NCBI RefSeq assembly: GCF_003612125.1
Contig: NZ_RAWI01000006.1
Span: 1 to 64,000, forward strand
Origin: Corallococcus praedator
Lineage (GTDB): Bacteria; Myxococcota; Myxococcia; Myxococcales; Myxococcaceae
Direction of reading: 5' to 3'
Length of the DNA stretch: 64,000 nucleotides
A program made the translations under genes and the position numbers. Every line of letters starts with the position of its first letter. Position 1 is the stretch's first letter. Below the pieces are notes generated by a model. That model searched no databases. It saw nothing but the letters and a program-made list of their open reading frames with translations, and was not told the origin of the DNA. Below are positions 50,903 to 60,745 of the stretch, one piece after another.

Positions 50903-53900
50903 TCGGGCGGAAGGCGCGCGAGGACGCGGCGCAGGTCCTCGCGCAGGGTGTTCGCGTCCTTCCAATGGGGGCGCGCGGTGAGCACTGCTTCGGTGAGCGA
51001 CAGGCCCCGCTGGAGTTGCTCCTTCGCGTCCTGTCCATGCGCCTCCCGCGCCGTGGCCCATTCACCGAGGAAGGCACCGAAGGCCAGGCGCTGCTCCAGG
51101 TTCTCGGGCTCCAGTTCCAGGGCCTTCCGGAAGGAGTCCGCCGCGAGCTTGAAGTCCGCGTCGGATGCAGGGCCCTTCAAGGCCTTCCAGCGCGCGTCCA
51201 CGGCCTGGACTTCTCCCTGCCAGCGCCACGCCTGCGCGAGCTTCGCGTTGAGCCCCAGCGCTTTCGTCAGAGCCTCCGTGGCACGTGCGGTGTCGGGCCG
51301 TGGGTCCCTGCCGCGCCTCAGCGCGAACGCGGCCAGCGTCTGGTGCACCTGCCCCAGGTTGGCCCACGGCTGCGCGATGTCTGGCAGCAGGGCGGTCGCC
51401 TGCTGGAGCGCGGCCTGTGCTTCCTTCGCGCTCGCGGTGGGGTCTTCTCCTCGCGCCAACTGCCAGGTGGCACGCCAGGCGCGGACCTCGCCCAGGTTGT
51501 TGTGCGCGAAGCCCACGGTGGGGGCCGTGGTGATGGCTTGCGTGAAGGCCCGCTCCGCTTCGTCCAACAGGGGCTCCGGCGCGTCGCCCCGGTCCCACGC
51601 CTCGCGCGCCTGGTCGAGCAGCACGGTACCCACGCCGTTGAGGAGCGGAGGCAGGCGCGGGTTGATGGCGACGCCCTTCCGGTAGCACTCCAGCGCCCTT
51701 GCGAGTCCGGGGCCCGCGTCGCCTCCGTGGTCGCGCACGCGCAGCGCGAGCGTGCGGTGGACGTCCGCCAGATAGAACCACGTCACGACGTGGCCGGGGT
51801 CCAGTTGGCTCGCGTGCTCCAGCGACCCCCGGGCTTCCTCCAGGTCTTTGTCCGGCTCCAGGGCCCGGGGATGGTTCGCGCGGTTCACGTACGCGGTGCC
51901 CAGGTTGATCCACGCCTCCGGCCGCTTCGCATCCAGACGCAATGCCTGCCGGTACGCGTCGATGGCCTTCCCCCGGAAGGGCAGTGAGTCCCCGCCGCGT
52001 CCGTCCTCGGAGTCCGCCCACACCTTGAAGACGAGGCCCAGGTCCAGGTGGAAGTCGTAGTCGCGCGCGGACTCGGGGATGGCGTCGAACGCGGCCACCG
52101 CGGCCTGGAGCTGTTCGCGCGGATCCCCGCCCCGTCCCTGCCGGTAGCGGGCCCACTGCCACCAGCCCATCGCCAGCGCATGGCGCGCTTCCACCTTGTC
52201 GGGCGCGAGCTTCAGCGCCTGCTTCGCCGCGTCGAGCGTGCGGATGAGCAGCGGTTCCACCTCGCCCCCGCTGCTGACGCGCACCTGCGCAAGCCGGCGG
52301 TGGAGGTGCGCTTCGAGCACCCATGTGTCCGCTTCATCCGGCGCCGCCACCAAGGCACGCGATACGGCCTCCATCCCTTGCGTGTACGCGGGCTGCACGT
52401 CGCCCTTCCCGGAGATTTCGAGGAGCAGGGCCTCCTGTTCCAGCTCCGCTCGCGCGCGGTGCACGGCGGACACGCTGCGTCCGATGTCGGCCGCGCTCGC
52501 GTAGGCCTGGCGCCCGGTCTCCAGGTCGCTCCGGGCCGCGTCGCGTTCGCTCGCCAGGGCGTGGCGCACGGCGCGGGCGAGCAGGATGTCGCCCCGGAGC
52601 AGCGCGGCTTCGTGGAACCACGGCAGGCGCGTACCCAGTGCGTCCAGTGACCTCAGGGCTTCATCGAAGCGGTCCTCGTAGAAGGCCCGGAGCGCGTCGG
52701 CGTATTCGGGCGCGGTCACCTCCGCGCCCTGGCCCTGCTTCAGGAACGCGAGCGCCGGGTCGCGTGAGCGGGACTGTGCTTCCTTCTGCTTCGCCTCGCG
52801 TTGAGGCGCGTCCGGGATCCGATCCGCCTCCAGCCGCTCGCGCTGATACCGATGCCCCAGCACCCGCGCGAGCGCATACGCCACGCGGGGCTCGTGGTTC
52901 CCCGCCGCCCAGGCCGCCTCCAGGTGCTGGAGCGCGGCGGCTTCGTCACCCAACGCGAGGAACCCTCGTCCCAGCGCGTAGTGGCCCGGCCCCTCCGCCA
53001 CGGTGCCGGCTTCGCGCATGGACGCTTCGATGTCGCGCATGCGTGAGCGCATGGCCTCGCGGTCCGGCCGCGTGTCGTGCAGCGGCGCCTGTCCGGAGTA
53101 GCGGGCCTGGGCCTCGATGCGCTCCACGCCCTCGGTGAAACGGCGGGTCAGGGCTTCGCGACGCGAGACTTCCCGACGGGCCATCACGCCCTGGCCCACC
53201 GCGCCCGCCGCCGCGAGTCCGACGAGGCTGGCCACCGCGACCGCTCGACGGTGCCGGGCCACCCACTTGCGCACGCGGTACGCGGGGCCGGTGCGCGCGA
53301 GGACCCGCTCGCCGGCGAGGAACCGCTCCAGGTCGTCCGCCAGCGCTCGCGCGGAGTCGTAGCGGCGGGCGCGGTCCTTCTCCAGGCACTTGAGGACGAT
53401 GGCCTCCAGGTCTGCGGGAACCTCGGGGGCCAGCTCGCGCGGCGGGCGGGGTTCATGGGTGGCGATGCGGCTGAACACCTCCAATCCATTGGCACCGGGG
53501 ACAGGCGGTTGGCCGGTGAGCAGGTGGTACAGCGTGGCGCCCAGGCTGTAGAGGTCCGCGCGCCGGTCCAGGCGGGTGACTTCGCCCCGGGCCTGCTCGG
53601 GCGCCATGTACTGCGGCGTGCCCAGCACCGTGCCGGTGGCGGTGAAGCCTTCGCTCCCGCTCCAATCGCGCGCCAGGCCGAAGTCCATGACGTAGGGGCG
53701 CAGGGCGCCGTCCTCCGCGCGCTCCACCAGGATGTTGGAGGGCTTGAGGTCGCGGTGGACGAGCCCCGCCTGATGGGCCGCGTGCACGCCCAGCGCGGCG
53801 TCGCGCAGCACCAGGGCCTTCTGTTCCACGGACAGCAGACCGGACAGGGCATGCAGCGGCTCGCCCGCGACGTACTGCATGGCGATGTACGCGCGGCCCT

Positions 53901-54522
53901 GGACCTCACCGACCTCGTACACGCGGCAGACGCGCTCGTGGTCCACGCGGGCCTGTGCGCGTGCCTCGGCGACGAAGCGGCGCGACAGCTCCGGGTCCTC
54001 GTCGCGCACGAACTTCAGCGCCACGTCACGGTGCAGCCGCACGTCGTGCGCCAGGAACACGCGCCCCATGCCGCCCTGCCCGAGGAAGCGCACGGGACGG
54101 TAGCGCTCCCAGAACGGCACCGGGAAGGCGGGGCCGTCCACGCTCCTGGACGGAGCCCCTCCCGGAGGAAGCGTGTCGTCGGACATCACGGGGCGGGGGC
54201 CCGCGTCGCCGGGAGACCCCGCGACCCGGTGGGGCTGTTCCCGGTCGCTGTCGGCCCTGTCCCCACGCGGCTCGGCTGAGGCAGGGTGCTTCGTCGCCGT
54301 GGCACCGGAGGGCGATGCGTCCTCTTCCGAGGCCGCATCCGTGACGAGTTCCCGGCGCAGTGACACGAGCGAATCGACGGAGAGCCGTCCGCGCTCCACG
54401 AGGACCTGGAGCGGTGCGACACCGCGCCGCGCCGCCTCCTCGCGCAGGGCGTCCACTTCCTCGCGTGAGAGCAGGCCCTCGGCCAGGGCGAGCTTCAGCT
54501 CCGCTTCGTTCGGCTCATGCAC
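50899..54522 (-). CDS. Ser/Thr protein kinase with TPR-repeat C-terminus
   Basis: 1207 residues from a GTG at 54522; the upstream frame is open but shadow-like. A helical N-terminal segment of 60 residues (AELKLALAEGLLSREEVDAL) recurs in myxobacterial kinases. The kinase domain (about 140-395) has FLGQGGMGRVFLAHD, Lys170 in VALKFV, VHRDLKPSNI, MDFGLAR and GTPQYMAPEQARG. One transmembrane helix follows (AVAVASLVGLAAAGAVGQGV). The C-terminal 780 residues are TPR-like helical repeats (AIDAYRQALRLDAKRPEAWI, NLGTAYVNRANHPRALEPDK) that lie outside and probably sense proteins. All catalytic residues are present. Confidence 0.93.
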   Translation of the reverse strand: MHEPNEAELKLALAEGLLSREEVDALREEAARRGVAPLQVLVERGRLSVDSLVSLRRELVTDAASEEDASPSGATATKHPASAEPRGDRADSDREQPHRVAGSPGDAGPRPVMSDDTLPPGGAPSRSVDGPAFPVPFWERYRPVRFLGQGGMGRVFLAHDVRLHRDVALKFVRDEDPELSRRFVAEARAQARVDHERVCRVYEVGEVQGRAYIAMQYVAGEPLHALSGLLSVEQKALVLRDAALGVHAAHQAGLVHRDLKPSNILVERAEDGALRPYVMDFGLARDWSGSEGFTATGTVLGTPQYMAPEQARGEVTRLDRRADLYSLGATLYHLLTGQPPVPGANGLEVFSRIATHEPRPPRELAPEVPADLEAIVLKCLEKDRARRYDSARALADDLERFLAGERVLARTGPAYRVRKWVARHRRAVAVASLVGLAAAGAVGQGVMARREVSRREALTRRFTEGVERIEAQARYSGQAPLHDTRPDREAMRSRMRDIEASMREAGTVAEGPGHYALGRGFLALGDEAAALQHLEAAWAAGNHEPRVAYALARVLGHRYQRERLEADRIPDAPQREAKQKEAQSRSRDPALAFLKQGQGAEVTAPEYADALRAFYEDRFDEALRSLDALGTRLPWFHEAALLRGDILLARAVRHALASERDAARSDLETGRQAYASAADIGRSVSAVHRARAELEQEALLLEISGKGDVQPAYTQGMEAVSRALVAAPDEADTWVLEAHLHRRLAQVRVSSGGEVEPLLIRTLDAAKQALKLAPDKVEARHALAMGWWQWARYRQGRGGDPREQLQAAVAAFDAIPESARDYDFHLDLGLVFKVWADSEDGRGGDSLPFRGKAIDAYRQALRLDAKRPEAWINLGTAYVNRANHPRALEPDKDLEEARGSLEHASQLDPGHVVTWFYLADVHRTLALRVRDHGGDAGPGLARALECYRKGVAINPRLPPLLNGVGTVLLDQAREAWDRGDAPEPLLDEAERAFTQAITTAPTVGFAHNNLGEVRAWRATWQLARGEDPTASAKEAQAALQQATALLPDIAQPWANLGQVHQTLAAFALRRGRDPRPDTARATEALTKALGLNAKLAQAWRWQGEVQAVDARWKALKGPASDADFKLAADSFRKALELEPENLEQRLAFGAFLGEWATAREAHGQDAKEQLQRGLSLTEAVLTARPHWKDANTLREDLRRVLARLPPD

Positions 54523-54647
54523 GCGAAGATGCCCCCGTGGAACGCACAGCGTACCGGAGGGGCCGGTCGCGGCGCATCCTTCGCGGGGACGTACTCCTGG
54601 CGCGCCACGGCTTGCGGCGGCGGGCCGCCCGTTCCCAAGATGGGCGC

Positions 54648-55454
54648 ATGAGTTCCATGTGGGTCCTCGAAACGCCGCAGCCGCCGCCCGACGCACGCAT
54701 CGCGTACGGCGAGGCACCCCAGCAGTTCACCGAGCTGCGCAAACCCAAGGGCAAGGGCCCCCACCCGGTGGTGCTCTTCGTCCACGGTGGCTTCTGGCGC
54801 GCGGAGTACGGCCTGGAGCACGCGGGCCACCTTTGCGCGGACCTGGCGAAGCGTGGCTTCGCGACGTGGAGCGTGGAGTACCGGCGTGTGGGCCACGACG
54901 GCGGAGGCTTCCCCGGCACGCTGGAGGACGTCGCCTCCGCGGCGGATCATCTGGTGGACGCCGCGCCGTCGCTGGGCCTGGACCTGACGCGCGTGGTGGC
55001 CATGGGCCACTCGGCCGGCGGTCATCTGGCGATGTGGCTGGCCGCCCGTCACCGGCTCACCGCGCGTCAGCCGCTCTACCGCGACGCCCCCCTCAAGCTG
55101 AAGGGCGTGGTGTCCCTGGCGGGCGTGCTGGACCTGGCGAAGGGGGCCGCGCTGAATCTGGGCAACGGCATCGTGAAGACCTTCATGGGCGGCGCGCCGG
55201 AGCAGGTCCCCGAGCGCTACGCCGTCGCGTCCCCCGCTGCCCTCCAGCCCCTGAAGCTGCCGCAGGTGCTGCTGCACGGCACGGAGGACGACACCGTGCC
55301 CCTGGAGATCAGCGAGGGCTTCCACGCCCGGGGCGTCCAGCAGAAGGACCCGGTGCACCTCGTGCCGCTGAAGGGCGCGGGCCACTTCGAGCTCATCGAC
55401 CCGCGCTCCAAGGAGTGGCCGCGCGTGGTGCAGGCCGTGCGAACCCTGCGTTGA
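54648..55454 (+). CDS. alpha/beta hydrolase (kynurenine formamidase/BD-FAE-like)
   Basis: 268 residues from the ATG at 54648; the open frame further up is a shadow of the kinase gene. The oxyanion motif is HGGFWRAEYG, the nucleophile elbow GHSAGGHLAMWLAA, the acid LHGTEDDTVPLEI, and the base His in KGAGHFELIDP. The HGG motif and the short cap match the BD-FAE/kynurenine formamidase group of esterases. It cleaves small esters or amides in the cytoplasm; the substrate is not known. Divergent from the kinase across about 125 bp. Confidence 0.92.
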   Translation: MSSMWVLETPQPPPDARIAYGEAPQQFTELRKPKGKGPHPVVLFVHGGFWRAEYGLEHAGHLCADLAKRGFATWSVEYRRVGHDGGGFPGTLEDVASAADHLVDAAPSLGLDLTRVVAMGHSAGGHLAMWLAARHRLTARQPLYRDAPLKLKGVVSLAGVLDLAKGAALNLGNGIVKTFMGGAPEQVPERYAVASPAALQPLKLPQVLLHGTEDDTVPLEISEGFHARGVQQKDPVHLVPLKGAGHFELIDPRSKEWPRVVQAVRTLR

Positions 55455-55631
55455 GCGGTGGCGCGGCCTTCGGTGCCCGCCTTCGCCCGCCCCCCATGAC
55501 AGCAGGCAGCCAGCCGTGCCCCCCGTGGCCCGGTTGAGGCCCGGACGGGACGCACGGGCCTTCCGCCCGGACGGGCCTTCGGATGCGCACCCTCTCCTCG
55601 GTCCCGACGCAGGGACGGGAGGAGCGTTCGC

Positions 55632-56480
55632 ATGGCGACGATGGACGTGATGCGCGGGCCGGGGATGGAGCGGCTGTCGCGTGGGGCGAAGGAGGCCGCG
55701 AGCCACCCCTGGGCGAAGAAGCTGGGGCGGATGGGCTACGCGGCGAAGGGCGCCGTCTACGCCATCATCGGGGTGCTCGCGCTGAAGCTCGCGGCGGGCG
55801 AGGGCGGCCGCACCACGGACAGCCACGGCGCGGTGAGCACCGTGGCACATGGGCCCTTCGGCATCGTGCTGCTGTCCGTGCTGGTGGTGGGCCTGCTGGG
55901 CTTCGTCGTCTGGCGCTTCGCCCAGGCGTTCGCGGACACCGAGGACAAGGGCTCCGACGCCAAGGGCATCGCCACGCGCGCCATGTACTTCCTCAGCGGC
56001 GCCATCTACGCGTCGCTGGCCGTCTTCGCGCTGAAGACCGTGGTGGGCGCTTCACAGGGCCGGAGCAGGGGGACGCAGGGCTGGACGGCGACGCTGATGG
56101 AGCAGCCCTTCGGCCGCGTCCTGGTGGCGCTCGTGGGCCTGGGCATCATCGGCTTCGCGGTGAAGCAGTTCCACAAGGCGTGGAAGGGGAAGTTCCTGGA
56201 GAAGCTCACGCTCACCGGGCTCGCGGCCCAGCAGCGTCACTGGGTGGAGCGGGTGTCGCGCTTCGGCATCGCCGCGCGCGGCGTGGTGTTCTCCGTCATC
56301 GGCATCTTCCTGGTCCGCTCCGCCGTGGACGCGAACCCGGGAGAGGCCAAGGGCCTGGGAGAGGCCCTGGCCGTCGTCGCCCGCCAACCCGCGGGCGACG
56401 TGCTCCTGGGGGTGGTGGCGGCGGGCCTGGTGGCCTACGCCGCCTACCTGTTCCTCCAGGCGCGCTACCGGGAACTCTAG
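55632..56480 (+). CDS. DUF1206 membrane protein
   Basis: 282 residues, starting with a clear ribosome site GGGAGGAG. Three internal repeats of two membrane helices each: LGRMGYAAKGAVYAIIGVLA, then ATRAMYFLSGAIYASLAVFA, then VSRFGIAARGVVFSVIGIFL. These match the DUF1206 family, usually with six helices. Function unknown. The N-terminal 25 residues are cytoplasmic-like and basic. Convergent with the glutamine synthetase gene, stop codons 6 bases apart. Confidence 0.93.
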   Translation: MATMDVMRGPGMERLSRGAKEAASHPWAKKLGRMGYAAKGAVYAIIGVLALKLAAGEGGRTTDSHGAVSTVAHGPFGIVLLSVLVVGLLGFVVWRFAQAFADTEDKGSDAKGIATRAMYFLSGAIYASLAVFALKTVVGASQGRSRGTQGWTATLMEQPFGRVLVALVGLGIIGFAVKQFHKAWKGKFLEKLTLTGLAAQQRHWVERVSRFGIAARGVVFSVIGIFLVRSAVDANPGEAKGLGEALAVVARQPAGDVLLGVVAAGLVAYAAYLFLQARYREL

Positions 56481-56486
56481 AAGCCT

Positions 56487-57926
56487 CTAGAAGAGGTTCC
56501 AGAGGTACTGGTTCGTCACCTCGTGATGGAACTGGATCTCCGCTTCCTTCACGCGGGTGCCCAGCTGCTTGGGGCAGCGGTCCGCGGAGCCGACCTTCAG
56601 CTCCGCGTACTTGCCCTGCACCTGCTCACCCAGCGTCTGGGCGATGAACTGGCTGCCCTTGAAGAAGCGGATCGCGTCGTAGATGTTGTCCGGCAGGAAG
56701 CGCGTGCGGCTGCGCTTGGTCTCCGCGTCCTCCTGCGGCTGCGGGCCCTCCAGGCCGGTCTTCATCAGCGTGTAGAGCACCATGTACGGGTTGGCGTCCG
56801 GCGCCACCGAACGGCACTCGACGCGCGCGCTGCGCTCATTGCCGAACGGGATGCGCACCATGGCGCCGCGGTTGTTCGCGGAGGCCTTGATCTGGTTGGG
56901 CGCCTCGTAGTGCGGATCCAACCGGCGGTACGAATTCACGCTGGAGTTGAGGACGAGGCAGATGTCGTTCGCGTTGGTGAGGATGCGGTCGATGAACTCC
57001 CACCCCATCTGCGACAGCCCGTCCTGGCCCGCCTTGTCGTGGAACAGGTTCTTGTTGTTCTTCGACAGCGACATGTTGATGTGCATGCCGTTGCCGTTCA
57101 CGCCGGTGACGGGCTTGGGCAGGAAGCTGGCGGTGAGGCCCAACTGCGCGGCCACCTGACGGCAGAGCAGCTTGTAGAGCTGGATCTGATCCGCGGCGAT
57201 GATGGCCTCGCTGTACGAGAAGTTCATCTCGAACTGGCTGGGCGCGACCTCCGGGTGGTCCTTCTCGTTCTGGAAGCCCATGGCGCGCTGCGCTTCGGCG
57301 GCCTTGTCGATGAAGGTGCGCAGCGCGTCGCCCGGCAGTGCGTGGTAGTAGCCGCCGATGGAGATGAACTCGAACTTGCCTTCCTCGTGGTAGTGGCGCT
57401 CGGCGTCACGGCTCTTGAAGAGGAAGCCTTCGATCTCCGGCGCCGCGTGGAACACGGTGCCGTCCTTCTGGAACAGCGCGTCGGTGGCGCGCTTGAGCTG
57501 GCCGCGCATGTCCGAGTGGTACGGCGTGCCGTCGCGCTCCAGCACTTCGCTGAACGCCAGCACCTTGCCGGGCCCGAAGATGTCCGAGGGCAGCCAGTAG
57601 AACGCGCCCCAGTCGATGTTCAGGCGCAGGTCGCTCTCCGCCTGCGCGGAGAAGCCGCGGATGGAGGAGCCGTCGAAGGTGAGGTTGTCCGCGCTCTTGA
57701 GCAGGAACTTCTTGTCGTAGTCCAGCATGTGCAGCCGACCTTCCAGGTCGGTGAAGCACACGGTGATGGCCTTGATGCGCTTCTCGTCGGTCAGGTACTT
57801 GATGCGCTCGTCGCGCATCTTCTCCGGCGACACGCGCTGGATGCGCTGTTCCTTCACCCGGAGGTTGAGCTCCTCCAGCTCGTCGTAGGGAATCTCAAGG
57901 AAGTCCCGCAGCGGCTTCTGCTCCAT
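56487..57926 (-). CDS. glnA: glutamine synthetase, type I
   Basis: 479 residues from the ATG at 57926, preceded by GGAGG; normal for GS-I. Motifs: FDGSSIRGFSAQAESD (ammonia site), EIEGFLF (metal), EVAPSQFEMNFSYSEAIIAA (metal Glu), VNGNGMHINMSLSKNNKNLF (catalytic His/Asn), HYEAPNQIKASANNRGAMVR (ATP and Glu loop), RVECRSVAPDANPYM and the NIYDA loop. The Tyr in NIYD occupies the place of the adenylylated Tyr in NLYDLPP, so control by adenylylation is possible but the surrounding sequence has diverged. It makes glutamine from glutamate, ammonia and ATP. The AT-richer 90 bp near 57975-58055 probably hold its promoter. Confidence 0.94.
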   Translation of the reverse strand: MEQKPLRDFLEIPYDELEELNLRVKEQRIQRVSPEKMRDERIKYLTDEKRIKAITVCFTDLEGRLHMLDYDKKFLLKSADNLTFDGSSIRGFSAQAESDLRLNIDWGAFYWLPSDIFGPGKVLAFSEVLERDGTPYHSDMRGQLKRATDALFQKDGTVFHAAPEIEGFLFKSRDAERHYHEEGKFEFISIGGYYHALPGDALRTFIDKAAEAQRAMGFQNEKDHPEVAPSQFEMNFSYSEAIIAADQIQLYKLLCRQVAAQLGLTASFLPKPVTGVNGNGMHINMSLSKNNKNLFHDKAGQDGLSQMGWEFIDRILTNANDICLVLNSSVNSYRRLDPHYEAPNQIKASANNRGAMVRIPFGNERSARVECRSVAPDANPYMVLYTLMKTGLEGPQPQEDAETKRSRTRFLPDNIYDAIRFFKGSQFIAQTLGEQVQGKYAELKVGSADRCPKQLGTRVKEAEIQFHHEVTNQYLWNLF

Positions 57927-58167
57927 GTCCGTGCCTCCAGGCTGCGTCCCACTGCCGGCTTCCCGGCGAAGGGACATCAAAATCACGCGCGCAGGTATTT
58001 ACATTCCGCGCGTTGAAATCAAGCCTAAATTCTGCGGACTGAAGGTTAAAGGTTGTGTCGGGACTGCCACGAACGGCCCTACGTCAAGGGACGGGAGGCT
58101 TGTCGCCCCGGCCAGTGGACAGTGCGCGCCGCGATGCGTCGTCCTCCTGTCCGCCTCTGGACGCAGG

Positions 58168-59427
58168 CTAGGGCAGCGGTTCCATCCCCTGCGGGGGCAG
58201 GGCGGTGCCGGCGGGCCAGAGCACGTACGCGGCCCCCCGGGAGTGCTGCCAGGCACGCCACAGTTCGGCGCGCCGGTACGTCGCGCTGGTGGTTTCGTTG
58301 GAGGAGAAAGCAGGATCATTGACGACGACGTCACCGTCGGCGGTGAAGCCCTTCACGACGATGAGGTGGCCGTCGGTGCGGCGGGAGGCGCCTCCGGAAA
58401 GCTCCCCGGGTTCGTACGCGATGCTGATGCTCACGGGGATGCCGGCGGCGATGAGGCGCTCCACGGGGGCGAACGAGTCGAAGCGGGCGACGAGTCCGTG
58501 CAGCGCGCCCTGGGACATGCCGGCGGCGTAGGCGGTGTTGAAGCTCCAGTTGCCGGTGCCCTTGTAGACCCAGTCATAGGTGTGGGCGGCGGCGGTGGGC
58601 ACGGGGTGCTCCAGGTCCGCGCGGCCCAGCTTCCGGCTCCAGTAGCCCAGCAGCATGGTGGTGGACGTGGGGGAGCACCAGACCTCGCCGCCGTCGGGGT
58701 AGATCATCTGCGAGTAGCCCGGCACGTCCAGCACGGTGCCCCACGCGGTGCGGTCCGCGGTGGCATCCTCGGGCTTGCGGCGCGTGTCGGTGACGGCGGC
58801 GGCGAGCGAGCGCAGGCGCGGGCTTGCGTCCGGGCGTTCGGAGAAGAGGAACACGGTGACGCGCAGGGCGTCCGCGCGGCGCTTCAGGTTGAGCGTGTCG
58901 GTGAGCACGTTGCCGTCCGCGTCCCCCTGACCGTCCACGCTGTGGCGCGCGACGGTGTCCGCGTCGAAGGCCCAGACACCCAGCTCATAGTCCTTGGTCC
59001 AGGTGCCCTCGATGCGCGCGGCGACGGTGAGCTTCACCCACGTGCCCGGAGGCGTCTGCGCGTCGAAGGACGGCACCACGCTGTCGAAGCCGCCGGGGAC
59101 GGACTGGACTTCGGAGGTGGCGGTGCCGAAGCGGAAGGTGCCGCCGTTGTAGAAGCTGCCGCCATCCAGCCAGCCGCCCGCGGGGAACGGGTCGCTGCCT
59201 TGCTTCGCGGTGGCGTCCAGCTCCAGCGCGCCGTCCGCGGCGACGCGGGTGCCGTCGCGGGTGAAGCGCGCCAGGTCGCCCGTCGCCGCGCCGCGCTGCC
59301 ACAGGCGGGCGGGAGAGCCTGCTTCCGGCGTCGGCGCGTCCGGGGACGGGGACGAAGGCGAGGAGGCACAGGCCCAGACGAACGAGGCCAACAGGACGGC
59401 GGAGAAGACGCGAGCGCGGGCGTTCAC
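58168..59427 (-). CDS. C39-like peptidase lipoprotein
   Basis: 419 residues from a GTG at 59427; earlier starts give only shadow-like sequence. Lipobox LLASFVWACAS. The first 210 residues are a beta-rich domain (GTWVKLTVAARIEGTWTKDY). The papain-like C39_2 domain has the catalytic Cys in GGEVWCSPTSTTMLLGYW, the His in TDGHLIVVKGFTADGDVVVN and the following Asn/Asp (VVVNDPA). In ABC transporters such domains cleave double-glycine leaders, but here no transporter is attached. It probably cleaves surface or prey peptides. Confidence 0.9.
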   Translation of the reverse strand: MNARARVFSAVLLASFVWACASSPSSPSPDAPTPEAGSPARLWQRGAATGDLARFTRDGTRVAADGALELDATAKQGSDPFPAGGWLDGGSFYNGGTFRFGTATSEVQSVPGGFDSVVPSFDAQTPPGTWVKLTVAARIEGTWTKDYELGVWAFDADTVARHSVDGQGDADGNVLTDTLNLKRRADALRVTVFLFSERPDASPRLRSLAAAVTDTRRKPEDATADRTAWGTVLDVPGYSQMIYPDGGEVWCSPTSTTMLLGYWSRKLGRADLEHPVPTAAAHTYDWVYKGTGNWSFNTAYAAGMSQGALHGLVARFDSFAPVERLIAAGIPVSISIAYEPGELSGGASRRTDGHLIVVKGFTADGDVVVNDPAFSSNETTSATYRRAELWRAWQHSRGAAYVLWPAGTALPPQGMEPLP

Positions 59428-59527
59428 GCCCGCGATTCTCTCAAACGCACGTGTGGGCTCACAAGGTGGAAACCAGGAAAGTCCGGTGGCGTACGAGTGC
59501 GCGCCCGACGTGCGGCGTCGGCTTGCG

Positions 59528-60709
59528 TCATCGCTTGCGCGAAGGCCGCAGGTACTTGCGGAAGAGCGGACGCAGCTTCGCGTATTGGGGCACGTGCTGG
59601 ACGGCGGGGAAGGGCTTTTGCGCGTCGGCGCCGGCTTCGAGCAGGAGCGGTAGCACGCGCACTCCGGGCTCATCGAGGGCGAGGAAGAGCGGCATGACGC
59701 TGTCGGGGTGCTGGAGGTTCACGTCCATCCCGGTGCGGATGAACCGCTCCGTCGCCTCCCGGTGGCCGTGGAACACCGCTTCGTGCAGGGGCGCCCATTC
59801 GTAGGGCTTGTGGAACCCGTCCAGGGGGGCGCCCGCGGCGATGAGCACGTCCATCACCTCCACGTGGTTGTTCCGGGCCGCCAGATGGAGCGCCGTCGTC
59901 CCGGAGCGGCGGAGCTTCGCCTTCACCCTGGCTCCGTCCTTGAGCAACCGCTTCACGCGCGCGACGTTCCCGGTCGCGGCGGCTTCGTGCAGCGGGGGCA
60001 GGACGGGCGGAGGTCCTGGCTTCTTCGGGGCGGGCAGCCCGTGGGGCTGGAGGATGGGACGCAGCAGGGCGTACTTCTCATCGTTGGCGATTTCGCGCAG
60101 CAGCGTCCGGGGGATGCGCTTGAGGCGGGCGCCCGCCGCCATGAGCACCGGCACGACGTCCTCCCAGGCCTCCTCGTTCAGCAGGGCGGTGCCGAGCGGG
60201 GTGATGCCGTGCTTGCCAGGCGCATCCACCGCCATGCCCGCGCCGAGCAGCTTCTCGACGACCTTGGTGTGTCCATGGGCCACGGCGGCGTGGAGCGCCG
60301 TCCAACCGAACCGACCGTGGGGCTGGCCCAGGGGCGCGCCCGCGGCCAGGAGCACCCTGACCACCGCGACACGGCCTTTCGTCGCGGCCATGTCGAGCGG
60401 GGTCGTCCTGGAGCGGTGGACTCTTGCCCCCACGTCCGCACCCGCGGCGAGCAGCAGCTTCACGGCTTCAAGCCGACCGTTCAACGCGGCGTAGTGCAGC
60501 GCGGAGTACCCGGTGACGGGGTCCCTCGCGTCCGCGTCCACGCCGCGTGCAAGCAGGGCTCGCAGCTTCACGCAGTCGCCGTCGTCCGCCGCCGCTGACA
60601 AGCGTTGTTCATCACCAAGGACCGCGAGGGATGTCGCCGGAGGCTTCCTTCGCGGGGTGGCCTTGCGTGACGTCGGAGGCTTCAAGGGCTTCTGCGTCTT
60701 CGCGGTCAT
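59528..60709 (-). CDS. ankyrin-repeat protein
   Basis: 393 residues. A basic N-terminal tail (MTAKTQKPLKPPTSRKATPR) precedes two blocks of ankyrin repeats: LHYAALNGRLEAVKLLLAAG, PLDMAATKGRVAVVRVLLAA, ALHAAVAHGHTKVVEKLLGA; then LHEAAATGNVARVKRLLKDG, ALHLAARNNHVEVMDVLIAA and PLHEAVFHGHREATERFIRT. About eight to nine repeats in total, with a linker near residues 195-235. There is no signal peptide, so it is probably a cytoplasmic adaptor. Partner unknown. Confidence 0.92.
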   Translation of the reverse strand: MTAKTQKPLKPPTSRKATPRRKPPATSLAVLGDEQRLSAAADDGDCVKLRALLARGVDADARDPVTGYSALHYAALNGRLEAVKLLLAAGADVGARVHRSRTTPLDMAATKGRVAVVRVLLAAGAPLGQPHGRFGWTALHAAVAHGHTKVVEKLLGAGMAVDAPGKHGITPLGTALLNEEAWEDVVPVLMAAGARLKRIPRTLLREIANDEKYALLRPILQPHGLPAPKKPGPPPVLPPLHEAAATGNVARVKRLLKDGARVKAKLRRSGTTALHLAARNNHVEVMDVLIAAGAPLDGFHKPYEWAPLHEAVFHGHREATERFIRTGMDVNLQHPDSVMPLFLALDEPGVRVLPLLLEAGADAQKPFPAVQHVPQYAKLRPLFRKYLRPSRKR

Positions 60710-60745
60710 GGGGCCTGGAGGAACGTGGGGATGCAGCGCGCCCCC